64,000 bases of DNA from Seison nebaliae (Eukaryota; Rotifera; Pararotatoria; Seisonacea; Seisonidae), in the NCBI GenBank assembly GCA_023231475.1, contig JALJEE010001774.1, positions 19,869-83,868 on the forward strand, given 5' to 3'. Every line of letters begins with the position of its first letter. The first letter of the stretch is position 1. A model generated the notes under the pieces. That model had not been told where the DNA came from. It did not search any database and saw only the letters and a program-made list of their open reading frames with translations. Of this stretch, positions 13,740-26,088 are shown piece after piece. The position numbers were made by a program, and so were the translations under genes.

Positions 13740-16700
13740 TTAAATTTATTACAACAATCCCAAAAGGATCGAAGAATATTCTCATAAACGAATTGGAGAA
13801 TACTCAAAATTACATTTGTTTCATTTTCATTCTTCTATTATTTTTTAAAAAATTTTTCAATTTTCAGTATTATGGAATATCAATAATGAATCATATCCAT
13901 TACATTCACCTGAAATCTCATTGAAACATGACGTTCGACGATGGAATATTTTAATTCCATCAGAAAATTATGTTATTGCCAATGCCACTTTTCGATACGA
14001 ACGGAAACCACATTTATTTTATGGATCTGATTCATTGTCAACCAACCAAACCATCAACGAATCACTAGACGTCTATGTTAATCGATTATTTATTAAATAT
14101 CTTTAATAAATCTTTAATTATTAAATTCTCTTTAGTTATTATTGAACGATGGACGAATTTCAGTTGAATTTTCAATGGAAATACCAGAAAATGTTGTAGT
14201 TATCGGAAGTAATTCATTTAGATGGATAACTGAAGATTGGTTAGAATGTTCTTCATCGTGTGGAGAAGGTTTTACTTCATTAATTTATTGACAATTTGAG
14301 AAAATTTTAAAGGAATTTCAACAAGAAAAGTTCATTGTTTCAGCGATCGAGCCAAATCGGTAGTGGTGGACAGTTTGTGCGAAAATATCAAAATTAAATT
14401 TGAAACGAAAAAAAATTGTTTCTCACAAAAGAATTGTTTGAAAACGTTAGAAAAATTTCTTTCGAATATGTTAATTTAAAATATGTTTCTAGTCCGAAAT
14501 GGTTCGCAACTCCATGGAATGACTGTGGAGAATGTGAGAGAAAAATGGAAATTGTGGAATTGAAGAATCGGAAGAAACGAAGTGATTATTATGAATATAA
14601 TATTTATCAATCGGACGATTATAATTTGAAGAATTCATTCATTGATGATTCATCATCATCCTCATTCTCACAATATGAAATCGATACCAGTAATGATGGT
14701 AATGATGGTGATAATGAAAATTATCAAAATTTAACGAAAAATAAAATCTACAAAATGAATTCAAATGAACGAACATTTATTCGAATGAAATTCAAAGGGA
14801 AACGTTCGAGACAACTTTCCTGCATCTCATTAATTTTGCGGAAAGAAATCGCCAGTTCTGATATTGATTTAACTGGTGCGATATTGAAAGGAGAAATTCC
14901 GATAAAATATCATCCAGTCACAGAATGTATGGAAGAGAAACCGGTAGAAACGGAAGAATGTGATTGTGGAGAAAGTTATGAATTAATTGAGAGAAGTTCC
15001 GGAACGAATAAAAAGATTTGTAAAGAAATGAAAATTATCGATTTGTTATTGAAACGAAGTGGAATGGAAATGGAGAAGGAATTCAAAGAATTTTATGAAA
15101 ATCTCAACATTTCCTTAGAACAATTTGATGAGAATGAATTTACGTGTGTTTTTAGAAATTCAACGGAAAATTCAATTTTCGATGTTTCAACTGATGAGAA
15201 TCATGAGAAAAATTGCACTCTACTCGTCAATGAAATGTTTGAGAAATCGGCAACATTCTGTTCGGAAGAGAATTATATCGATTGGTTCTCCATCAATCAT
15301 ATTGATAATTGTCCATTATTATGTGATTCCGGATATGTTCCCGTGAAATTTACCTGTGTTTTATTTACAAATGACAAGAACGAACATATTGAATTACATA
15401 AGAATGTTTGTGATTTATTGGGAATTAAGAATAAGAATTCTGATTTTAATTATTGTCAAACTTACATTCCATGTGAACAAGCCATTTGGATGAAGAATGG
15501 ACATGGAGAACATATCTGCATTGCAGGAAGTCGAGCCGTTCATGAAAATTGGTGTTTTGGGAAAGAACCATTCTATTCGCAGAATCATAAACAAATCAAT
15601 CGAACAATCAATCAATTACCTCAATGGATTAAAGTGAATAAGAAAAAATTTAATTCGAAAATAATAAATTCGGATAGAAATAAAAGTAACGAAACTTTCC
15701 AATGGTTCTCTACCGATTGGGAATTGATTGAGAAGAATGTAACACATTCAATTTTCGGGAGAAATAGAAGATGTATAAAAAATATTGAAACTTTTATCGG
15801 TTATTTGCTGGTTCCCGAATCGGATTGTAGTCAACTGAAATCGCCAGATTTAAGGAAATATCGGAACAATTATCAATTATTCAGTGATGATGAAAACATA
15901 TTCTCAATCGATACAATTGAGAATGGCGATGAATTTAACGATTACAATTTATGGAATCGATATATTCAATTTAATCATAAAGTTCGATCTTTTTTAAATA
16001 TTTTTATTCAAATTTAATTTCTATCAAAGAATAAGGAGAGAAGTAAAAGAGACGAGCAAAATCAATTATATGATAATAATTTCATTCAACACAATTCCTG
16101 TGATATTTCCAAATATGGTTGTTGTCTTGATGGATTAACAACTGCTCAAGTTCTATTAATTCAGATGGAAAATTAAATGAAAAATTAAAATTTTTTATGC
16201 GACCTAATTTTGGATGTTTCAGGGTGAAAATTATGAAGGATGTTCCCATCGATTGCCCAGACTGGCGAAATTTGGTTAGAAATATTATATGTTAAGAAAA
16301 GATATTTTTATTTGTAATTTAAAGATAAATGTTTGGAACGATTGCTTGATAATGAGATTATGGGAAATGGCCAAGTGTTTTGGTATTTCAATAAAGAATT
16401 TGGTAAATGTGAAAAGATAAAGGATAAATATCCATTGAATATCGTTAATCAATTTCAGAGTGAAGATGAATGTCAATCGACTTGTATTGAACCGAGAGAA
16501 GTTGAAGGTTAATTTTAGGAAAATTCAATTTTAAGTATTGACATGATAGAAATATCACAAAATGGATTATATAGATTGGTGTTATATGCCGAAAATTGAA
16601 GGTAAATGTTCTGGGAATGAATTGGGGGGAAGTGGTTGGCAATTCTATTTCGATACGATTACGAACAAATGTGAAATGTTCACTTATTCGGGTTGTAATG

Positions 16701-19700
16701 GAAATAAAAATCGTTTTGGGACAGAATTCGAATGTTTGAAATTATGTAAATATGGAGAATTCATTCGGAAAGATCAGATTCAAAATAGTCAAGACTTTCC
16801 ACTAAATTTCGATTTGATTCGAAGACAAATGTTTAATGTTGACGGTTCCAATGTTTATTGAAATTTATAAGTTCAATTTTTTGGTAGATGTTTGTGGTTT
16901 GCCGAGTGAACAAGGTCCATGTCGAGGTCAATATAACCGTTGGTTTTATAACGCAAAAATAGGGATTTGTGCACCGATGGTATATGGAGGATGTAAAGGA
17001 AATGCGAATAATTTCATTAAAAAAGAAGATTGTGAGAATCGTTGTAAGAAAGGCAATTCGAATTGTTAGTTAATTTTTCGATATTTCGAATTTTTCAAAT
17101 TTCTTTTAGTTCGTTGTGTTCTTCCGAAATCGAGAGGAACTTGTCATGACATGTTAAGGAGATGGTATTTCAATGTGAAATCAATGAAATGTGAACAATT
17201 CTCATATAGTGGATGTGATGGTAATGGGAATCAATTCCATTCGAAAGAACAATGTGTGGTGGAGTGTGGTGGGACAATGGTGGGAATCGAATCTAATATG
17301 AATCAAAACAGTTTTATTTTATAAAGAAATTATGAAATTAAATTAATTTGATTTCAGATAATCTTATTACGAAAATCGAGTCACGTTGTGATGCGACGGC
17401 GGCACCAGAAACGGTATTCGAAGTCAATAGTTATTTCGACCAGAGGAAAGGTGTTCAGATATTTGTGAATAAATATCAGCAAGAGAATGGTGATAAATTA
17501 TTTTATTATTTCAATAAAATTTCAAGTTTTCCCAAATTTATTTCTCGAAATTAAAACTGTTTAATTTTTAGAATCATGTCAACCAATAAAATATTATCGA
17601 TATGAATCGATATTAACATCATCGGATCAAGAGAATGTTATGTCGATCTTGGATTATGAAAAACGATCGAGAGAAGATATTGTTAATTCGAATCTCTTCC
17701 TCAATCTCTCCATTTGCGAGAAAGTTTGTGAAGGAAAAAACTATGGTTTCTTTTTATTGTGCATTGTCTAACTTTATAATGATTATGAAGATATTTGTAA
17801 ATTGGAATTCGAGGCAGGTAGTTGTGATAATTGGACGAATAAATATTATTATGATGATCGAACAGGAAGATGTCAACAATTCTATTATGGTGGCTGTGAC
17901 GGGAATAAGAATAATTTCGATAGTGAATTTCAGTGTTATTTCAATTGTAACCAAGATGTGATCCGTGAGAAATTGAAGGAGAAAGAACAAATTACAACAA
18001 CTCCAATTCTCACATTACCTACAACTACCACACTAAATATTTTGGAGGAAGATATTTGTTAGAAATTTATATTTAAAAAAAATCTTAAAAATTTTTTCTT
18101 CAAAAATAGATGGAATGTGTTCCATGTCGATGTTGGTTGGAATTCCATGTAGTCGGAATGTATCTCATCATTTGAATGAATGGAAGAATTATTGGTATTA
18201 TGATATACGGATACAATTGTGTAGTCAATTCTTTGGACATCAATGTGGTGGTAATCTTAACCGTTTTTTGAGTGAAGATGAATGTACGAAGAAATGTAAA
18301 TATTCAAATTATTATCATCCAGATATCGGTTATAAGAATGAGAATAATTTATTATTAGTTAGTAATCATTATGAGTTGGGAAAAGAACCCGAACTCTCCA
18401 TAAGAGACGCAATTCTCAACTGGAATTCATACGAGAAATCTAACTACCAAATGTCAAGTTTCTTTTTTCAAAAAACAATTTAATAATTTTCGATTTTCTA
18501 AAGATTACAATCTGAGAAAATGTTCATCGAATTCGAATGATAATTTGAAAGTGAGTTGTGGATATCTGAATGAATATTCGAACGAATTAAATGAATTGTT
18601 GGGGAATGGTCTAATGAAAAGTTTTTTGACAACAAACAAATCTTTACGAGTTTTCTCCATTCTGAATCATGTGGAGAGAGTTGTATTCGACAATAACTTC
18701 TGTCGTGCACGAAATATCTCTATAATTTTCAATTTTATTTTGGATGATGAAACGAGAGAAATTTTGAATGAAAATCTTCTAAATGTTTTATCGGAAAATA
18801 ATTCGGTTCTTGTCAATAAATGTTTCGAAAAGAAATCTCCATCAAATGCATTCGATCTTCTCCAATCGGAGGAAAATATGAATATAAGAAAATTGAATTC
18901 ATATTTCTCATCAAGAATCTTTATGAATTATAAGGAATGTGCAGCGGTATGTGAACGATATGAAGCGAACAGTTAAAATTTCTTTCGATAATTTCTAGTT
19001 AAGGTAAATATCTTTCAGGAAAATGTTTCGCACAAAGACAACAAATCAGATGTTATAATCGGCCGAATGATAAGAAGTATTATTATCATTCAAAGAAAAA
19101 GAAATGTCAAAAATTTCCGGATCGAGGTTCATTCCCAAATATTTTAAAAGATAATGAAAATAATATTGTTTTAGTTTGTGGAACAGGAGATAATTCATTC
19201 AAAACTTTCGACAATTGTGATTATATTTGCGATAAAGATTATTTCACCAAAGAAACCACTACTGATGATGATACACAAAGGAAAATTCAAAATTTACCTA
19301 CTCCAAATTCTTCTCCTCATCCAACTTATCCGCCAAGAGAACGACAGACACAAAAACCGAAAACTTCGAGAATTACTCCACTTTTTACGACAACTACTTC
19401 ATATTCAACAATTCGTATTAATGAACATATTGAACAATGTCCAAGTACAACAAGACGAATCGGTTTCTGTCGAAAAATTTGTGAGAAATTATCAGAATGT
19501 AATCCAAATGAGATTTGTTGTATTGATGCGACTTTAAGGAATCCGTTCACCAATAAAGATCAACGATGTTGTCGAACAATTGAAGATACGAGTTCCTTCG
19601 TTTCTTTTCCGTAAAATTTCAAAAATATATTTTTTAGGTAAATTTATTTTAGTTAGTGGAAATAAGAGATTTTCGAATAATCATCCCGATGGTGAAGAAT

Positions 19701-20795
19701 GGCTCCGTATTCGATCGCCGTATAATCTTCAATGTGAGACGAATGCAAATAATTTACGTTTATATGACGCCCAAAATAAATTGTTGGGTGACACATCGAA
19801 CGAGGCAACTCGACGATTAATAAGTTAAATTTTCGTTCGTACAAAATAAACCGAATAAATTTCTCAAGATAACAACATTAATATTATGACAACAAGCAAC
19901 TCAATATTTATTGGAATTTATCGTATCAATAAACAACATTATGGCACTTGGCGATGCTTATCATCAGTCAATGGAGTAACACTTCAACGGAGTGTGATGT
20001 TAAAGGAAGAAGGTTTCCTTATCTATTTCTTTTCAAGTCTTTTCATGTTAATCAGAACCTCTTCGAGTACATGTAACACCGAATGATCAACGGAAACATA
20101 TTGACGTATCAGCTCAAATCAATTGTATCGTCAATGGGAAGCCTCAGGCGAATGTTAAGTGGCAATGGAGAAAATCCACTGAATTCCCATATCAGCAACT
20201 TAATACTAATTTAAAGTTCATTTTCTTTTCAATTAACTTTTAATTATTTGGCGAAATATGAGTAGTGCGGAAGTTCGGCGAATTCCATCGGAAAATGGAA
20301 TTAATTATCTATTGCGATTAAGAAGAATTCAATCGAATAACGCCGGAATTTATGAATGTGTTGCAACAGATAATTTAGGAAGAATGGAGAGACGTACAAG
20401 TATTCTTCACGTGCTCAATCGTTAATAGACCATCTCCATTATCGTTTTTTTGAAAATTGTATACATCTTCTAATGTTGTTGAAGGTCGACGCACTATCAA
20501 TCAAGATCGAACGAAAATAACCACACTATCTACAACATCGCCAATTGATGAAGAGAAATGTGTTGACAAGAATGTTCCAGGTAAGTTTATTTAAAAAAAA
20601 TCTAATTTTTTCTCATTTTCCCTAAAGACTAACAAAAAAATTTCTAATTGAAATTCTCCATTTTTTCTTTTCTTCATTAATTCTCTTTATCATAATTTCA
20701 TCGATACAGGTATTCGTTGTGATCTGGTTGTTCGGTACAATATTTGTACTTATCGAAAAATTTTCGGTGAAATTTGCTGTGGGTGCAAAAAATAA
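13740..20795 (+). CDS. Ppn: Papilin-like extracellular matrix protein (N-terminus not visible)
   Basis: Twenty-three exons, about 1954 residues visible: 13740-13817, 13868-14076, 14136-14268, 14313-14445, 14493-15981, 16036-16149, 16223-16274, 16325-16507, 16575-16844, 16888-17064, 17110-17310, 17358-17525, 17572-17745, 17791-18057, 18110-18457, 18504-18971, 19019-19591, 19638-19823, 19869-20012, 20056-20215, 20266-20420, 20485-20580, 20710-20795. Order: ADAMTS spacer (TTIPKGSKNIL... SLDVYLLLNDG), TSP1 (WLECSSSCGEG), several degenerate TSP1 repeats, the papilin signature YGCCLDG, Kunitz-type domains, a WAP-like four-disulfide region near 19437-19585, two Ig domains (19638-20420) and a C-terminal PLAC domain (CVDKNVPGIRCDLVV). 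This order is diagnostic for papilin, a basement-membrane glycoprotein. Introns are about 42-75 nt except the last (129 nt), the only one with GTAAGT. The initiator exon and N-terminal TSP1/cysteine-rich region are missing from view. Splice choice at 16507/16575 is the least certain. Confidence 0.85.
16325..18457 (+). other. Kunitz-type domain array within papilin
   Basis: Five fairly regular BPTI/Kunitz domains start near 16579, 16893, 17113, 17795 and 18116, each with the six-cysteine pattern and the YxGC(x)GN core or a close variant. Degenerate relatives lie near 16328 (cysteines 2 and 4 lost), 17572 and 19022. Only the second regular domain keeps a basic residue after cysteine 2 (GPCRG), as expected for trypsin-type inhibition; the others have Ser, His or Asp there. 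They may be structural rather than inhibitory. Confidence 0.75.
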
Positions 20796-23700
20796 TAATA
20801 ATCATGTTCATTTAGTGCATTTTCCTTTTGTTTTTCTTTTCTTTTGCTCTTGTGAATAAATTAATTTTTCCCGATAATGACAGATGATTGGCGATTATTT
20901 GAAGGAGATATTCATTTTGGGTAGTTCTTCTTTCCTTCCTCTCGTCTTTCAATCACTATAGACATCATCATATTCTTCACCAATTCAATCAAACCTTTTC
21001 GATTTCCTTAATTTTTTTACTCTTTTACCGCCAAGAAAACAGGAATGACTGATTGAATATTTTGATAATTTCATCTACCTTACATAATTATATGAAGAAG
21101 TGAAGTCGAATAATTTTCCTCTTTTTCAACAATATCTCCACAAATGACGAATTCAAATTAGTTAGTGAATTACTTATCTGAAAAAGAAAGTATCGCGAGA
21201 AAGAAGAAAAAGTGATTTTGCATAATTCTTCATTCTCCTCCTTTAAATTTATGGGGACAATAGGACCATTATTACTGAAAAGAAAATTCATTTATCTTCC
21301 TACGATTTCTTGCATGCGAGATAATTTTTATTACCATAAATTAATTCTATCTTTTATCTTATTGGCCTTTTCCCACTCGAAATTCGCCCGAAGGTCTAGA
21401 ATAATATAACGATGAATACTCCTGAATTCGGTAGAGCAGAAAGAAATATTAAGAGATTTGCTCCATTGTGACTTAAATCACGAAAGTGGTCTATAAAAAA
21501 TCATCTTCTAATTTATGTTCAATTTCATAACTGTACTTGTTATCATAACCATATTTGTTAATAATAAGTGGATCAAAAACGATAAATACTGACAATCTAG
21601 TGAGCGGAAAATCTAGACAATTTCCCCCAATTCTATTACACAGTTCATTGTGAAAAAAAATGAATTAAAATTGATATGAATGCATTCCGTTTCCTTTTTC
21701 ACCTGGCCTCTATTAATTATAAATCAGATTCTGTCTCGTTTCCATAATAATTATTTTATCTGTTTCAATTTTACTGACAGTTTTACATTTTACTGTGAAT
21801 TGTACTAATTGTAAGAAAGTGAGTTTTTGCGAAGAAATCAACGAGAAAATATTTTTTGGAAATAAAAAAGATTTTTAATTTTTCCAATTTCATTCATGTT
21901 TAAAATTATCTTACACTAATCTATCCGATCCTTGTATGTTATGGAACACTAGTTTTTTCGTTAAGGAACATGAACCAAATTGACCAATGAAGAAAATTAT
22001 GCATTAAAACTAATTCTTAATTGTTTCAGATATTTCTTGTTGTTCAATAAGGAATTGGAAATTAGAGTTCGATGAGTTGATTAAATTTAAGATATGTGAG
22101 TTGTAATTCGAATGTATTTTTATGAGATACATGTCGATGTATGTCGATTACGTTAATATGTTTCCCAATTTAATTCAATTTTAAATTGTGTTTTGAAAAG
22201 AATAACGATGCTCATCAAAATCGATTTAAGAGCAATGATAAGTGGAGATGATTATAAAAAAGAATACGGCTCTGTTCCAAGGGAAAAGTGTTATGTTCGT
22301 GTCCAGTTTCATTGCATCGTTAGATGGAAATTAATCGATGGAGGACACGCGAGGGAAATGACGGATTATTGAACATTTGAACAAATACTTGATTAAATAA
22401 TAGTGATCAGGCGAAATCATTTTCCAAAGAATAATCGTCGTGTATGGATTTTGTATGAAACAATTCAGTTTTTCACCAATTGCTTCTTCCGTTTGAATTG
22501 CACAAATGAAATACGATTGAGTGTTCGAATTAGATTAGACGAAGAACAAAACAAAGAATGAAACAAATCTTTCTGAGGATAATAATGAGAAGGAAGAATG
22601 AAAAGTTAAAGTCGTTTTTAGGAGGCTATTTTACAATCATTGTTATATATAACGGAAGAGAAAAGTTAACAAAAGAGAAATTCGAACGGAAAATGGACAT
22701 TCTTTTCTAAACTATACAATCTCTCCATTCTCGTACTAGTGTAATAGAAAGTAAATATTCTTTTCAAATTTGGTGTCGATTGGATATCAGGATTTCCTAA
22801 AAGAGGAACGTAAAATACTTTCTTTCCCAAGGATCATGCAACTCTATCGATTTGACCATATTGGTCATTGTCTTGGTGGATCGATGATCGAGTTAAGTCT
22901 AACCATGGCAACGAACAATGTTATGTAATTGAATTTTAATTGACGAAAAGGAATAATGCAAATACATTTATTCGGTCAATTATTTATGGGAAATGAGACA
23001 GTTGCGTGTTCTTTTCACAATAATTGTAGTCAATCGATTTTTAATATTGTTCCGTTTTTTTCCTTCCCTCTCTTGAGCTTTGACAGATAGTCAAATTATC
23101 TATATTTCCCAATCTATTAGAAATATATTATATCTCAAGTTAATTTCTCCTTCCTTCATTCTCAACAAAATATTATCTATCCAATTAATTTATCAATCGT
23201 TTTATCCGTTTTAGTACAATAAAGAAATCCAATAAATTTACTTAATAATTTATGTTTCATTAATGACATTTCTATTTTCTATATATTCAGTTTAAAATAA
23301 TAATTGAAGATTGTGAAGAATTTAAATTATTTGGATATGATTAAATGATTGATTTGAGCATGTTTTTGAAAGAATAATAATATCATAATCCGATAATAAA
23401 ATTCACATGTTTCATTGAGATTTCATTGAGATTTCATTTTCGAGTAAACCAGAATCAGATATTGTCTCCAGACGAATTTTATGATTGATATTTCTCTAAT
23501 ATTCCAGTCAATGCACATCGTTTAATATGGCATCGAATTGGATTAATTCAATTTAACTATTTCAAGCATAGTAATCGGCCCTCCTACGTAAAAGAAAAGA
23601 ATAATAGATCGGAAATTGGAAAAGCATCGATTGTTCTTTCTAATATAATTAATTAATTAATAGTATTATGTTTTTATGACATTAGAAGAATATAGGAAAT

Positions 23701-24218
23701 TTCATATGCTACTGATAGAAAAATACTACAGATTGTGAGAAGGTGATGATATTTGGAGAGAAGGTGATAAGTTCGAAAGAGATGATTGATGTATTTATTA
23801 AACTGCTTCATTAAAGAAGCGAATGTTAATGATATATTTGAACGAATATTAATATCATGTTGGAAGACATTATAAGATGTTTATGTGAAGTGAATTGATG
23901 TATCATGCGAGAGGAAGAATGGAAGCGATCAGTTTTTGATGGATCATCTTCCGATCTATCTATTATTTTAAAATAATTACAAATATTAGATAATCATACG
24001 ATGAAAATTATGAGGAAGAGATTGTTTGTGTAAAAAGTAAAATAATAAAAATCTAAATCTAAAATCATAAAATTTATTCCATCAGAATAATTCGTTTAAT
24101 AATTCTCCCTGAAATTATAATTTTTTTGTTAATTTTCAAGAATAATTTTCGAAAGTTAATTATTCATAATAATCTCTTTTCAATTACTGATATGGGAGAA
24201 TAGAGGGATTGGAAGAAG
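20796..24218. other. 3.4 kb stretch without a recognisable gene
   Basis: An AATAAA at 20855-20860, 60 bases after the papilin stop, is its likely polyadenylation signal. The rest is A+T-rich with only short unconvincing open frames on both strands. It precedes the GPCR gene and may contain its promoter and upstream regulatory DNA. No RNA gene or repeat family was recognised. Confidence 0.55.
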
Positions 24219-25907
24219 ATGGTGGAAAATGAATGTAATCAATTAATTCAATATAATGATTATACTCAATACAATGCTGTTTATTATACGATATTCGCTT
24301 GTTATATGCTCATGTCCATCATTGGCACCATAACAAACAGTTTATTGATATTTGTTATACTTCTCAATCGTTCATTCCGATCTCAAATCAACAATATTTA
24401 CCTTCTCAATTTAGCACTATGTGATCTACTAGTTTCCCTCATCAGTTTGCCATTGAAAGCTTTCGAATTACTCGTACCAATCACTTTAATTATTCCATCG
24501 GATCATTGGTTAATTCACACGTCAATTCTTTGTAACATTAATGAATTCACTGCGCCACTTCTCGTATTCTCATCCATTTATACATTAGTAGCAGTTTGTG
24601 CGGAAAGGTTAAATAATTTTTAAATAAAAATTCAATTAATCAATTAAATTCTCTTTCAAAGATACTTCGCTATTTGTCATCCAATGTCGACGTTGAAGAG
24701 TAATGGAAAGAAGAGAGCAGCAATCACTCTCATTTTTAGTTGGTTGGCCTCCGCCATCATTTGTTGTGGTTTCCTCATCGTTAGATATAAACCGGAAATT
24801 CTTTGTGAAATCGGAAGTATTTTAAATCATTTGAGAGATAATCCAATGTTAAGACAATTCTATTCACCATATCTCAAAAATCAAACTATTGAATTGACCA
24901 CTCCAAATTTGGAAGAATTTTTCATCGCCAAATTGAATACTACCACATTTCCATCATTTACTACCGATGATATTTATTCTGACAATTCTTTCAACTATTT
25001 AACAATTAAACAGAATCTCCATATGAGATTGAGATGTCCACCAGCCACACCAGAAACTTATTATAAAAAATTACATGTCACTTTTCTATTTATCGTCGGT
25101 TACGCCTTACCAATGATTCTCATCACATTCCTTTGTGGTCGTATCATTTTCACTTTATACAAATCAACAAATTTCCATTCAGATTCCTTAAAGAACAATA
25201 GTCATGCCAATTATCCCCAATCATTCCGACAAACCATCAAACGATTCACTTTGACCGATAATGAAATTTTAAAGAAACCGTTATCAGGAAATACACGGAA
25301 AAAATCATTTCTTCATATAAAACGCGATTCGGAAGTATCAATATTTTCAGATATAAACAAAAATTCAGATAATGATATTAACGACGGTAACAAATTATTA
25401 GATGGACATCAATCCTCCGAAACAAACGACAGGAAAAAATCGACAAATAATTTAAAACGGAAATTTTCCAGTTATATCGGAACATCACGTCGATTAACTA
25501 CTCCGATCAATATGCCTGCATCAATACAACGACAATCAGAAAACCGTTTAAAATTAGCAAAGATGATGTTAATCGTCATCTGGTCATTCATGTTAGCATG
25601 GACACCGTTTTTTATGATAAATATGTTTACTGTTTATGGTTCGAATGTTTTTCGTTATGGAAATTTCTTTTTTATCGGATCTCTAGTTCACTTTACCGGA
25701 TTTTTAACTACTTGTACGAATCCATTAATTTATATGTGTATGTCGGAACGATTCCGTCATCATATTCCAATCGCCTTCCGTAATTTCGCGAAAATTATTC
25801 ATCTCATCAAATCCACCAACAAATCAAATCAACGATCAACATATGAATTCTCATCGATGGATTATTCGATACGTCGATCAACAATCACACATCATCAAAA
25901 GATATGA
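24219..25907 (+). CDS. Rhodopsin-like (class A) GPCR, probably a peptide receptor
   Basis: Two exons, 24219-24607 and 24662-25907, encode 544 residues. Seven hydrophobic segments are visible. Class A landmarks: TM1 Asn40, LALCD at 66-69 in TM2, Cys105 at the top of TM3 paired with Cys255 in loop 2, ERY in place of DRY at 129-131 across the splice junction, WTPF in TM6 and NPLIY at 483-487. Extracellular loop 2 is unusually long (about residues 168-267) with N-glycosylation sites, and intracellular loop 3 is about 130 residues, basic and Ser-rich. No signal peptide. The TM3/TM6/TM7 style suggests a neuropeptide receptor but I cannot name the ligand. AATAAA at 26046-26051 is probably its poly(A) signal; the gene converges on eIF4A3 with about 180 bases between stop codons. 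Confidence 0.85.
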
Positions 25908-26088
25908 CCACTTTTTTCCTTCAAATATTTTCAAATTAAACAACAAATTTTACGATATATTTTTTTCTTTCAAAAGGAAATTTCTCAGTCTTTTCTTCGA
26001 ATTTTTTCATTATTCATTGGAAATTCCAGAAAAATTAGAAAACAAAATAAAAATTACAATTCTTTTAATTTTTCTTCAATTGATGGAA

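Noticed and set aside
16325-18457. Kunitz domains as secreted toxin genes
   Set aside because: They are spliced in frame between the papilin signature, a WAP-like region, Ig domains and PLAC, so they belong to a matrix protein.
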